From: Peronospora farinosa
Lineage: Eukaryota; Oomycota; Peronosporomycetes; Peronosporales; Peronosporaceae
Assembly (NCBI GenBank): GCA_947646735.1
Contig: CANTFK010000602.1
Coordinates: 1 to 37,538, forward strand
DNA: 37,538 bases
Direction: 5' to 3'
The position numbers and the translations under genes are program-made. Under the pieces are notes generated by a model. The model worked only from the letters and a program-made list of their open reading frames with translations. It did not search any database and was not told the origin of the DNA. Of the stretch, positions 19,633 to 31,485 are shown piece by piece. Position 1 is the stretch's first letter, and each line of letters opens with the position of its first letter.

Positions 19633-20561
19633 TTGTACATCACGAGCCAATTGGTTGAAAAGACGCGCAAGCGATACAGGTGGTTAGCGACGTGTTTGAT
19701 TGGTTGTTTTTTATTGAGGTTTTTTTATATCAAAATTTGGCAAATTCTCTCAGTCTTTTTCAGTATTGTAGAGTATGGTCCTAATAGAGAAAACATAGTG
19801 TACAAAAAATAGGAGCGTCATCAGGCTCTCTGCCGTATGATAGCACTTTAAGAAATGCATGCAGCTGCTGGTACATACGAAAATGATAATATAGTGCGAT
19901 AGAATGACCATTTAGGGCGTATATGGGCATTATCCAGACCTCTTAGCATTACAAATGACTATAGTTGAAGCAAGCAGTAGGAACCACTGAGAGGTTACAG
20001 TAGCTGTTGGAGGTACTACATCTGTACGTGAAAAAAGACATGGCACTTTTTGCGTCTCTTTACGGCACCTTGTCAACAGCAAAAACTCCTTACATGATGC
20101 TTGCTAAGACTATCATTTCTGCTGATGTTTGCGTGTCTTTATCTGCAATTGATATCACTGTGTACTTCTGTCCTACTTGCTTTCGAAACAACTTCACTTC
20201 ATCGAATAATACTAGAAGTTTTCTTTCTACAATGGTTTTCAAGACACGCGCCATGTTGGTCGTGAGCCTTTGAGGATTTTGATAACAATGCCATGAATTA
20301 TCAGTGCAAGAATCTATCGGACTCATGCATGTGCAATGGGCCTTAATGCGACAATGCTTTCATGTACCTCGGTACTACGCCAAGTAGCAAGATCAGGTCA
20401 ACATCTTCCGCGGGAATTGCATAATGTGCGACAGAGATAGTGAATACAACAAGATTGCTTGCATATGTGTTATTAGTTTACTTGTGCAGCCTTATCTGGA
20501 CTTAACACTCATATGATACTCATTGTCACTTATAGTATTAAGTCAAGAATTATGCGACTTA
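19633..20561. other. Intergenic region
   Basis: Upstream of the hydrolase gene and downstream of the unresolved coding pieces. Open frames on both strands at 20007-20326 overlap each other and show no domain. Confidence 0.45.
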
Positions 20562-21687
20562 TTACGGCGGGCAGTCGATGAAGATAATCGAAGGGTGACC
20601 GTCCAGTGTAATAGACTTCGTCGGAAGAGTCCGTGGGCTGCGTCCATGCACCAATCGGTTCGAACTTAGGCCGTGGTGCCATGAGTTTGCATATCTCGGA
20701 GAAACCGACTTGCTCAGTGGCAATGGAGATCCAGCTGGTGACTTTGTATCGCTCTGTTTGTGGTGAGTGGAGAATCCGTGGGTAGTAAACCGACGATGGG
20801 TCTTGGTTTGGTACGAAATACGTCGCTGCTCTTCTTCCGCTGCTATCGCACTAGACATGTCAAGTTCATGCTGCACGGACCGGCCCAAGCCAATCATGGC
20901 ACGCAGACCGGGACCCTCCGAATGGGGTCGATAGAATCGTTGTGACTTGCTCCGCTTGAATTTCTGCTTGATCTTCGAGGTCTTTGTGGCCGAGTAGATG
21001 GCTTCATCTTCAGTGCTGCTAGTACTGCTTTGTCGGTGACTCCGAAACCATTTGAGAGGCATAATCGTATGCTGTCGATGCGTATGATGATGCAACGAGA
21101 CTTGTGACCTACTCGAACGATTTGAGAATGAAGCGTTTTGGTATGTCGGATTGAAGGTGCCTGACAGGGTTTCTACTCGTCACCATCCAACGCCATTCCG
21201 CCGACACATCGTAATCCTTATTCTTCTTGAACAAGTTCAGATCTCGCCGTCTCCTGGCCACAGAAGTTGTCACAGGCTTTCGCTTGCGTGGGACTGCCCG
21301 TCGCACCTCTGTATCGGTCACTTCCGATGCGTTTCGAAGGGACGATCTTTTCATCGAAACGATATTGAACTCTCGACAATGAGAAAAAGACCAAAACCAG
21401 CTCATCCCTTATTATCTCAAGACTAGCGTGAATACAGGTATGTTCTCTTTTGCTAAAGTTTCGCCCGCGGTCGAAGGAGAACCATGATTAGAATGAGCTG
21501 GTGCAAATGGAAAGCCTCGTGAGGTCTTTTTGCACCAAATATTGTTTTTTAGGCGGCTGCCACTGCATTGTAAACTTTTTCCTTTTACATCATGCTCACT
21601 GAACGTAACACGCACTTTAGACTTCAGTCTCGCAGTGCCGCTTTCTAGAGCTAAACATGGGTCGAGCTGGATATTGTCCCGCCGCAA
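20562..21687 (-). CDS. Unrecognised gene, probably multi-exon or frame-broken; structure unresolved
   Basis: Three open stretches follow one another on the minus strand: 21687-21412, 21405-21109 and 21095-20562. Their composition suggests coding: KSKVRVTFSEHDVKGKSL in the first, RRAVPRKRKPVTTSVARRRR in the second, and a long Ser/Arg/Lys-rich segment (KTSKIKQKFKRSKSQRFY, SPAGSPLPLSKSVSPRY) in the third. The first two can be joined in frame by an intron from GTATTC (near 21430) to ...GAG (near 21376). The second and third are in different frames with no good short intron between them, so either a frameshift or an unseen splice is needed. Both pieces that lack an early ATG begin at TTG. I do not recognise a domain. 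It would be a basic, disordered, possibly nuclear protein. Boundaries are approximate. Confidence 0.4.
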
Positions 21688-24600
21688 AAGGCCGAATTTT
21701 TGGTCGGTAATACATGGAACTTATCCATGATCGCAATTGCTCCGCTGCACTTACCACAAACTTTATTCTTCGTCATATGACTCCACCGAAACGTGGCTCG
21801 GCTGCTACCTCGACTTTATGCTTCGAAAATGTGAGCTGGATGAAAGACGAGACCACAGTAGAGCTCGAAGCCTAGAAGCGGTTTTTGTCTCTACCACGAG
21901 CAGCCTAATGTTACGCAGCCACTACTTTCTATATAGTAAAAATGGTCGGAAAACTCAGATGATGGTGAGTCAGTCATTCAAGCAGCTGCCGTTCTCGGAG
22001 CAACCGCAACACGCACATTACATGTATTTCGTTTCAGATACTTGGCCACTTTAACATCGGCCTGTTTCAGATTACTTGTCCTCGGTATTGTACTTGGATT
22101 AACTATAGGTGGATGATGTGACATCCGTAGAGCCGAGACAGTGTAGACAGAGCAGAAAATTCTCAAGCTATGCGAGCTTGCAGGTGTTTTGCCTTCTTTT
22201 TCGAACGCAGGGCTCCTTTGCATATTGCAGTAAGAGGGAGATAATAATGTTTAAAGGTCTTGCTTGTCAACTCCTAGTACGCCTTAGTCGTGGTGATCGC
22301 ATGGAAAAATGCTCCAAGAATTTTACGCAGTTCATGTAAGGCCAAAACCTTTATAGTGCATTAAGGCCAAGCAACCGATTGCGATGCAAAACTTTCGGTC
22401 CTTCGGGTCAGTGTCGGTGTAGACATTATCTTGTAGTATCGTGGCGTGCGCATGTCTTCAATCTCTCGGCTATTTTGGCTGAATCGCAGGCAGCAGCTTG
22501 TCGATGAGAATATTCCATAGATGTCAGCTACCTCCTCCGTGGCCTCGCAAGCAGGTTATAATCGCGTACCCGTAAATGTATGTGCGATGTTCTAATTTCT
22601 TCATTACAATTGTTCCAGGCACTGTACTGCTCGGGACTTTACTCGATATTGTGCGTTGCAGGTTCATCATACCCCTACATCCACTGCAGCATACCCGACA
22701 GTACCTCGTGATTGCTAAAACATCGGAGTGCAGGAGATATCGTCCTTGTACATACTTCGAAGTATAGGGACAGATATTGCTCCCAAATGAATTATAGTTT
22801 ATCGATTGCTTTCTTATGGCTATCATGCCATCAGGAGTGTTTAGTGTATTGAAACCACATCTATATGATACAATAAGATATATGTTCTGCATCACTTCAT
22901 GTCTTCGCGCAACTCGAAGCGACTGTGATGAAACTTAAAAGAGAGCTGTCGTTGAGATAGTGTATGTAGCTTTATGATGGAATCCGTAATGACGTCTAGT
23001 AACCACGAGAGTATATTTGACGGCTGGATAGCTAGCACTCAGCAATACATCGCTTATCTCACAACCACGTAAGACAGTCATGAACCACTAGCATGCAAGC
23101 AAACGATTTTCCACGAAAAGTGCGCCAGCAGGCGATATAACCCCTTCATATAAGTAGAGACTAAAATTTTGGAGCTAGGGGGTTGCGAATCTGCAGCTAT
23201 TACATGTACAACGCTGATGAACCCGAAGCCAACCATTTTACATAGGCCATGTCCAGGCTGGACAAGCAAAAGCCCGGGCATAAGACGATAGTTTGCTGTC
23301 ATTGCGGGTGATAATTATGAAAACCGTTCAACTTGTGCCATCATCTGCTGCATCATATTGTCGTGAAACGCAAACGTTAAGGTTAGGAATAGTCTCTCTG
23401 TTTTGCTTTGGCTTTCGTAAACTAATTGTCATAGCGCCGTCACGATACAGCTATCGTAGCCGCTTACGAATCCCTGTAGTCGTTGTGTGGTAAATTCTTC
23501 AAGAATCTATGTTAAAGTATTGAGAAACGCGACTACCGGCGTAATGTGCTGGACCATACTATTCGCACGGCACAGGATCAAGTCAACTATCATTTGATTA
23601 GAAATGACTGTTGTGGCATCAACGGAGACGATGTATAATGTGCATCGAAGTACTGCATTTTTACATACAATCGTCCTTTTGCCACAAAAGCTTGCAAACA
23701 CAATCGGAGGAGCTTAATAAATGACAATCTGTGGGCATCGGCCTCTTCAGGAGCTGAGGGCACAAAAAGGGTATCGAACATACTTGGTGTATGCCAAGAG
23801 GTGTATGATTATGTTAAGATCACACATGTATTTGAATGGAAAACTCAGTGTACGTGTTAGCTTGTTCACCAAAACGCGAATGTCCGATTCGACAAAGTTA
23901 GATTCAATCTTATAAACGCACCTCAAAGTCAAGCCATCATTGCGGTGCGTGGAAGCCGTGAGGTAACATTTGACGATTGATGGATCTAGATGATTGCTCT
24001 AGTTGATACTTCGGACAACCATGCTACAAATATATAATGGCAACCGTTTCACAGGCGAGATACTTGATTTACGACTATAGTATTCTACTTGTACAGAATG
24101 TGAAAAGAGACTCTAGATCTTACTACTATAGTGTCAACGACAACCATGCAAACGTCACAGCGCGAATTGCACCTACAGGTGGTGAAGCTCAAATTGATAG
24201 TCAGCTTGTAAAGCGACAAAGTACCGCCAGTTCCGCTTGGTCGCTGTCCATCGCTTTACGTGGACTGACGTCAGCCATCATTGCCCGTCATTGTCGACTA
24301 GACTTCGCCACTTTGTCACATCCGAGTCACCTGTTCTTTCGATCGGGTTAATTACCGCAATTGAAAGTGCGTTGAGCAGTCGTTAACGTTTGTGCTACTC
24401 AAATTGTCAAACGTAACGACGAAGTGCTGGCTCTTGCTCGATTGAATGCAAGCGTCATAGAATGGATCGGATCGTGGGGATACGATGAACCAGTTATTGA
24501 CCGTATGAAGGACTTTATTAAACGAGACTATCTATCGCCTTCGTTCAAAAACGACCAGACGCTTACCAAGAAGATCAGACGTACCAGCACTTTGCCGTAA

Positions 24601-25338
24601 GACGACTACTTCATTTGACTGCGTAAGAACGAGCCACATAATACAGTTATATGACATCTTACGCTGCATATTCAACAGTGATAGCTCAAAGGGATTACAC
24701 TATTTCAGTTTTAGTTTACTAGCTAAATGGTCGACACAAACGCAGTTCATAATGTATAGCTCAATTATGAAATGATTCGAGACTTTTTGTGTCTCTTTGC
24801 TCAAAGTGTCTCTCATCTCTCCCCATTTTGTTTGTTGCAACTGTTTTACTGCATGCTACACCCTTAACTTAATTCAATATGTATGTTTATCTAAGAATGC
24901 AAATTTTTCTGTCGGCCACGATGAAGCTCCATACTGGTTAAAAAGTCACTATCATTTAAGTGCACTATTATTATATATCTATCTAGATAGACCCAAAAAG
25001 CTGCTACTAAAAAGCACCCAAAAGTAGCATCAAATAGTATCAGACTCTTCATTTCCTTACACTTACTTCATCCGTCCCCAACCAGTCAAAAAGTTGCAAG
25101 CTGTCTACTTCTGATTGGTTAAAACAATTTCTATCATTTTCTGGGGGTGTCGCTTCCAAGCCAAACATTTCCAAGAAGTTCACGAAAGCCGTCGTTCTAC
25201 TTTTGTTCCTCTCTCGATCCACAGTCACTCGTACACCATTTGCACAAGTCGTGTGTGTGTGTCTTTCTCTCCTCTTGCACCTCATACTGAAACGAGCGTC
25301 TATCTCCTTCTACAGTTGACAAAAATCTATTTTTTCTA
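21688..25338. other. Gene-poor region
   Basis: About 3.6 kb without a gene I can support. Most open frames are short and mutually overlapping. Two neighbouring frames between about 24037 and 24600 look more protein-like and are listed separately. The last 500 bases before 25339 are the presumed eIF4G promoter; a near match to the initiator (CTCATCTCTCCCCATTTT, from about 24813) lies far upstream of the ATG. Confidence 0.45.
24037..24600 (+). pseudogene. Possible eroded coding remnant
   Basis: The frame ending at 24351 carries NVTARIAPTGGEAQ and WSLSIALRGLTSAIIARH. A second frame, open from about 24377 to the TAA near 24600, carries EVLALARLNASVIEWIGSWG and VIDRMKDFIKRDYL. The two look like pieces of one protein separated by a frame break of about 30 bases containing stops. 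No family recognised. It may be chance. Confidence 0.25.
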
Positions 25339-28300
25339 ATGACCGAAGCGCGGCCCAAGACCCGCGTTACAATGGACGCCCCGACACAATCAGGGGCTCT
25401 TGGAGCTTCGTCAAAGCTTCGACCGACTGCAAAAGAGTTTGTATTGAACAAATCAGCACCGGTCTGGACGCCATCGGTCGCTCCAGTCACGAGTCAACTC
25501 AAATTATCCGCGAAACCCTTTGTACCTTCATGTAAGAATACTGTATTCCAATTGAGAGAGAGAGCGAGAAAAACAATTATTGCAATACGAATGGAATTAT
25601 ATAATTATTAATTGTATTTTTGTATTGTATTATGATAGTCAATGCACCCACTTTTGTACCAGGTTCTATGAAGATGCCACGAATGGAAAACAATAGTCCC
25701 ATTGCGACATCAATTATTCCGGAAGTAATTTCTACTACACCAATAAATAGTACTCCATATTCAACTTGTAATACAACAGCTGTTATGGAAACAGAAGAGA
25801 TGAAAACAAGGACGTTGGAGCCAATTGCAACACCAGCAACTTCTGCTGCTTCTTCCAGTTCATTCGAGTCGGAAATTGAAGAACAAATTGAGACAAAAGA
25901 GGACGAAGAAGTGGTGGAAATGGAAGTTTTACAGAAAAAAGTGTCGGAGATGGACGAGAAGAAATTAAAGCAAGACGGGGGGGGGAACGTGGAGATGAAC
26001 GTGGAGACTACATCTCCAATGGAAGAGGTGGAGATAATGACAAAGGCTGATGTTGTTGCAGAACAAAATGTGATTAAGGAACGTATTATTTACACTATCA
26101 AACAATTGCTGGATATGGAGATGGAAGTGGAAAAGTGTGAGATGCCAGAGTCGGTAAAAGGTATGGCCATTGCAGCGGAAAAGCCGACAAAGGCTCTTTC
26201 TGCTTCGTTGGTGGAGGGAATGGATAAGGGAATGCGTCGAAACGATTCGTCTCGATCTCTGAGCCGTCATAACAGCAGTAGCAGCTTTAATGACGGACGT
26301 GGACGTCGAGAACGTGAACGAGGAAGCAGTCGTGGTGGCCGTGGAGGTCGCGGGGGTCGTGGTTATCATGACACAGCTCCACCTCTTGAAGATTGTGCCC
26401 CTCTTGATATTAACGAAGAGACACGCTGGAAGCCAACGCACGCAAAGTCGCGTCTAGATGACCCAGTTGAGACCACTGATGCATCTCTGAAGAAGGCAAA
26501 GTCTATTTTAAACAAGCTGTCGATCGAAAAGTTCGACAAACTGTCCGATCAGCTGATTGAGGTTGCTGTGCGCGGCCTAGATGTTTTGAATGGTGTAATT
26601 GAGATGGTCATAACTAAGGCACAGACGGAATGGCACTTCTCGACGATGTACGCTGAGTTGTGCGCTAAGATTGCACAGACTGACATGCCAGCGATCACCC
26701 TTGAGGACAATGAAGTGGTGACGGACACACATACGCTATTCCGCAAGCTGCTGCTACAGCGTTGTCAGGGGAAATTTGAGGAAAAGGTTCACGTTAAGGA
26801 CCTCAAAGACTTGCGTGAGGACGAGCGCCGTGAGAAGGAGCTAATTATGAAGCGTGCTTCTCTGGGTCACATTCGCTTTGTCGGTGAGCTGTTCAAACAG
26901 CGTATGCTGAGCTCGCGTATCATGCACGAGTGCGTCGGCATACTGTTTGGTGACATTACGGCTCCCGATGAGGAGTCACTTGAGTGTTTGTGCAACCTGC
27001 TGAGTACGATTGGTCAGGCCTTGGAGGGCAATGCGTCCAAAAAGATCGAGCTGAATCACATTAACGGCTACTACGCTACCATAAAAAAACTGAGTGGTGA
27101 GTCGAAGCTTTTGTGCACTCGTGTGCGCTTCATGCTGCAGGACCTGTTGGAGCTGCGTTCAAACCGGTGGGTTGCTCGTCGCAAAGAGACAAAGGCAATG
27201 ACAATTGCTGAGGTGCATGCAGAGGTTGCTCGTGAGGCAAAGGAGAAGGAACGTACAAATGGCAAGAATGGTGGCCACTCCCGTCTACAACGCAGCTACT
27301 CGATGAACTCTACAGGATCAATTAGCTCGAACGACCGGCGGCGTGGCAGCGGCACTGGCGCTGGTGCCTCGGCCGCCTGGAAAGCGCGAGCTGCGTCCTC
27401 TTCTATATCGTCTTCCAGCACAAACACTACTGTGGACGCGGATGGCTGGGAGACTGTAACGGGCGGTGCGCGTCCGAAGGGCGTCAAACACCGCAGCAAT
27501 TCGGACCGGATCACTGCTCCCTCTTCTGGTGCACCCCGTCACCCGAGTGGTGCTCACCTTACTGGTAACACTTATGCTTTCTTGACTGGAAAGGAGAATG
27601 GACGTAGGGAGCGCGGTCGCAGCAACAGCTCTTCGTCCACATCATCGCGCTCTTCACGTGGACGTGAGGACGTTGGCCTCCCGCCTACGTCATCTTCGAC
27701 CAAGTCGAACAATGGCCGACCTGCCAAGTCTGCGAAGGCACCCGAGGCTGAGGCTACTTCAGCCCTTACGGCTGAAGCTTTTGAAAAGAAGGTGAAGGCT
27801 ATTCTTGATGAATATGTGGAGTTGGAGGACTTGGAAGAGGCATACGCGAGCTTCACCGAGCTCAACGCCTCAAACCATTACGCCTTGATCCCTTCCAAGG
27901 TTTTGAGCATTGGCCTGGACAAGGGCGACAAAGAGCGAGAGGCAATTGCAGGGTTTTTGGCTGGTCTGTACGATCGTAAGGTCGTGACTGGCGCTGCTTT
28001 GGAAAGCGCGCTGCAGGAGTTGCTGGAGGCTGCTGAGGACATAGAGATTGACATTCCGAAGACGCTTCCATACTTGAGTGTCATGGTGGCTCCTTCTGTG
28101 GTCGCGGGTAGCATTACGGTTCCACAGCTTGTGTCTATGTCGGAGCACCTGTGCTACAATGGCAAGGCCGCAAAGCTGATTGGCTCGACTCTTGCGGCTA
28201 TGGTGTCTTGCGAGGATGAAACGAAGGTGCAGGCGCTGCTTGCCTCAGAGAGCGTCGACTTCATGGCGCTACTGGCTGACGTGAACCGCAACGAGGAAGC

Positions 28301-28346
28301 TGTACAAGCGTTTTACAAGGACTATTCGCTTGAGTTTCTCAATTAA
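25339..28346 (+). CDS. eIF4G-type translation initiation scaffold, two exons
   Basis: Cap-complex scaffold that bridges eIF4E, eIF4A/eIF3 and poly(A)-binding protein. Exons 25339-25531 and 25639-28346 join in phase 1 (TCA T|gtaaga...gatag|TC AAT), giving 966 residues; the join restores AKPFVPSFNAPTFVPG. PAM2-like PABP-binding motifs lie near 25-37 (SKLRPTAKEFVLN) and 54-73. An eIF4E-binding motif YxxxxL-phi is at 216-222 (YTIKQLL). An Arg-rich RGG segment (about 287-307) follows. The MIF4G domain is about 348-590 (KAKSILNKLSIEKFDKL, FEEKVHVKDL, HIRFVGELFKQRML, CNLLSTIGQALE, CTRVRFMLQDLLELR). A Ser/Arg-rich linker includes DGWETVTGG. The MA3 domain starts about 773 (VKAILDEYVELEDLEEAYASF) and a helical C-terminal part (ending YKDYSLEFLN) follows. 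It is short for eIF4G and resembles the plant iso4G layout plus PAM2. Confidence 0.93.
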
Positions 28347-28566
28347 ACCTGTACGAGGCCCGCTCTAAAGCTGAGTTGAGTTTATCGTGGAATGGATGGA
28401 TATAGGTAGGTTTGGCATATATATATCTGAGAGCAGGAAACAAAACAAACGTTCATATACACCATTGGAATCTCTCTTTCATGGAACAAACGTATATATA
28501 TCTGTATGTGCGTACAAATGTACGTACAAGTAGGTGTACGTACAAGTCTCGTTCGCCATAGGACGA
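28347..28566. other. Short convergent spacer with GTACGTACAAG repeats
   Basis: About 220 bases between the 3' ends of the eIF4G and YIPF5 genes. It has short TATATA runs and three imperfect copies of GTACGTACAAG (about 28510-28546). Confidence 0.6.
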
Positions 28567-29487
28567 TTAGAACACGGCAATAAGCACAAAGCAGGCATAC
28601 ACGAGCATGGTCGGGTACATGACGAGATACTTTTGCTCCGTCATGTACAAAGCCTTTTCAAAGAACCGCGAGGCCGTGTGTGTGCTCCACAAAGTGCATA
28701 CACTAGCTAAGAAAAAGCCAGCAATACCCAAATCCTTTACTGAGACCACAATGTTGATCGCTGCTAGGCCAATGATCGGCAGCAAACAATAACCAAGCAC
28801 GGAACACACTCGATAAATGTCAATCATCCGTTCAGGAGACAACAAATTCATGAGCAGGTACATGAAAAGACACGAGAGCACGCCAAAGCCATAAATGTAT
28901 CCAAAGTGAACTTTTGCAGCCTAAAAGTTACAATACATGAGTACAAATGTATAAAATGTAAGTACAATTTTTTTCATCTTGCATAAATAATAATTAGTAG
29001 TCTCTTTTTCTATCAATGACGTACCAATAGCAAACACATGCCAAAAAGAAAGCAAAAAACAAGTGGTCCAGCCAGGTCGGCATCATCCAGAATGTGTTCA
29101 TTAATCTGTTTGGTCGGGAGTAGCACTGATACCGTTTTGGCCCAAATGTGCTCAAAATTTATCCCCAATTCTACCCAAAAATAGAAATGGGTAAATTAGC
29201 CAAAGTAGAAAAACAAAAAATAGACACCTCTCTTTTAGAAATTTCAAAAAAAGAGTACCTTCCAATAGGGGCGGTTCATTAGCAAACTCGTTCGCCTCGT
29301 CGACGTCGTCATAGAAACCAGCGGCAGAGCCAACAGTTCCACTAAGTTCATTGGACGAGCCTGGCGCCAATGAATGGAAATCAGTAGTAGCTATTGGCTG
29401 CTGTGCTTGTGCATTCATGGGCGGAAAATCTTCCGCAGATGTTGTGAACCACGGGCTCATAGTGTTTGGATCCATGTTCATATTCAT
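28567..29487 (-). CDS. YIPF5/Yip1-family Golgi membrane protein, three exons
   Basis: Yip1-domain protein that acts with Rab/Ypt GTPases at ER-Golgi membranes. Minus-strand exons 29487-29259, 29170-29025 and 28920-28567 give 242 residues (human YIPF5 is 257). All introns are GT-AG; the first splice (GAA G|gtactc...gggtag|AA TTG) restores the family hallmark PPLLEELGINFEHIW. The N-terminus is acidic and Met/Asn-rich. The Yip1 domain then has about five hydrophobic segments: DLAGPLVFCFLFGMCLLL, AAKVHFGYIYGFGVLSCLF, VCSVLGYCLLPIIGLAAINI, DLGIAGFFLASVCTLW and YLVMYPTMLVYACFVLIAVF. The DLAGP and GYCLLP motifs are intact. The start is the ATG at 29487, the first of a cluster; an upstream in-frame ATG would add hydrophobic residues not seen in the family. 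Confidence 0.92.
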
Positions 29488-30106
29488 TTGGGCAAGTACG
29501 TGGTCTGATGATAAGTGAGGGAAAACTTCTAAATATGTGAATTTCATATAGAAACGTGATCGGGGAATTAGAAACATGGTGTGAAAAACATGAATGTATA
29601 AAAAACATCTTGTAAAACTATACTACAATTTATTCGAATAGACGGTTTAATATTAAATCCTTGGGGGTATATTGCTGAAATTTTGTGCTGACTTGTAATA
29701 AATTATTTGTAATGCAAACTAGTAGTAGCGTTAATATGAGTTATTGACTAAACCAAAATAGTATCGAATGGTGCAGTATTATTGATATTACTAAAGCTAG
29801 AAAAATAGTATTTTAGGCTTTCGATCACGTGAAGGTGACAATCGTCCTCCTTCTTTCATCCGGACGCACGAACAAAGAAGCTTTTCTTGTTTAATATGTA
29901 GTCATGTACCTATAACACCGTAGAGTAGTTGGTTATTGTCTCCGGTTCTGATTAAAACGTACTTCCTTGAGTTACGCTGGTCACTTCGGGTGTCATTGTC
30001 CTTACATTCTACTGCAATAGCACGCACTAGCTTAGCTTTTCCACAATAGCCACGCTCAAAAGAATCTCAAAAAGCCGTCAAAGGTTGTTGTGTTAGTCGA
30101 AGTAGA
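29488..30106. other. Intergenic region
   Basis: AT-rich; the YIPF5 promoter should lie here. No coding or RNA feature found. Confidence 0.5.
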
Positions 30107-31485
30107 TTATCGAACGTGATGAGTGCCCCAATTGTGTCGATGTGGTGGTGTCGTCGCACACGGGAATGACCCATTGTTGGTCCTGTAATAGTACGAGTGC
30201 ACGAATAACTTGTGTGCTGCTAATTCATCCGAGTTCGTACACGAGTCTGTTCGTTCTTGAGGCTCGCTTCCAGTGGTGGGTTCCCACTTCAAGGAAGCGT
30301 TATCGTGATTGACAACGATTCGAAGATTTGGAGTTGTGGGCGAAGTGAGACTATTCTTGAGAACTGCAATACCGGCTCGATGAGTCTGTAAAGATCGGAT
30401 GCTCGGTAGCAAAGGATAAACGTTTTGCTCCTGATGTGGATAGCGTATTCTTGGAAACGACGCAAAGTTGCCATCTGCACCCAAAAGAGCCGAGAACCCT
30501 GGTACAAGAGGCGAGTCTTCTCTCTGATTCGTATCCTTCTCGTCTTCATGTGCAAATTTGGCAAGTGGTGATGAAGGTGACGATACCTTTTCATATATAG
30601 GAGTGATACCTGATCCGGGTGAGCATTTGTTGTTTGTAAGATCTGTTGAATTCGTCCTGCGTCGCCATTCGGTCGTCAGAGGATATTGATTCGCAGATCG
30701 GTCTATCTGGTGATCCTGGTCATCGTCCAATGTCTGACTGGGTGTCGACAATCTACCTGTAGTCACCGCTTGCACTGATGCTTCAGCCTTGTGCTCGGTA
30801 CACATTCCACCACGTACAGCACGCTTGTAACAGCGTCCCAACAGACAAACGGAGGAACCACCGTGTCGCTGACAATAGTCGTTGGCCATGGCGCGTCCAT
30901 CACAGTTCGTATAAACACATCTACGGTAACCGCCATGGCCCACGCAGAGTCCGTCGTACTGGACAACCTTGTTGCACCCACCGATACGGCATCGCTTACC
31001 ACCACCTGAATCAAGACAGCAATTTAAAAACGTTAGTACAATGTTTATACCTCTCAAGCAAGTGCTGATGGCTTACCATGAGCAATACAGGCACCACCAC
31101 TTTGGGCACGCTTGGGGCAACCATGATAGCCACACTTCTTGCCACCGCCATGAACCCAGCAAAACCCTCCAGATTGAGCACTCTTGGCACAAGTTGGAGC
31201 TTGGCATCGCTTACCACCGCCGTGAGCGACACAAAGCCCTCGACTAACCACACTAGTGGTGCAGCCATCAATAGCACATTTATTTCCACCTCCGTGTGCA
31301 ATGCAGCGTCCACCCCGCTTGGCAGTCTTCCGACAATTCGGGGCATTGCATCTCCGCGAGTTGGGCTTCGTTCCAGGATCAGTTGGCAATGCATTATGCT
31401 GATTTGAGCTGCACATGCTATCAAGACTACTTCTTGATTTTTTTTCAATTGTACTGGCGCACAGGAGGTGGTCAAGCGATGGCAT
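30107..31485 (-). CDS. Seven-repeat CxxxxC-CxxH zinc protein (oomycete 'WRKY19-like' type), two exons
   Basis: Exons 31485-31077 and 31005-30107 join in phase 1 (CAT G|gtaagc...gattcag|GT GGT), giving 435 residues; the intron has a perfect TACTAAC branch site. Residues 44-211 are seven tandem 24-residue units C-x4-C-x9-C-x2-H followed by GG(G), each able to bind one zinc ion. Examples are RRCNAPNC..GGRCIAHGGG and KRCRIGGC..DGLCVGHGGY. The intron falls exactly at the boundary between units 4 and 5. Such repeats are abundant in oomycetes and are often auto-annotated as WRKY transcription factor 19, although no WRKYGQK motif is present here. The C-terminal half is Ser/Thr/Arg-rich and disordered. 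DNA or RNA binding is inference. The ATG at 31485 (MPSLDHLL) is chosen; the open frame extends farther upstream without repeats. Confidence 0.85.
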
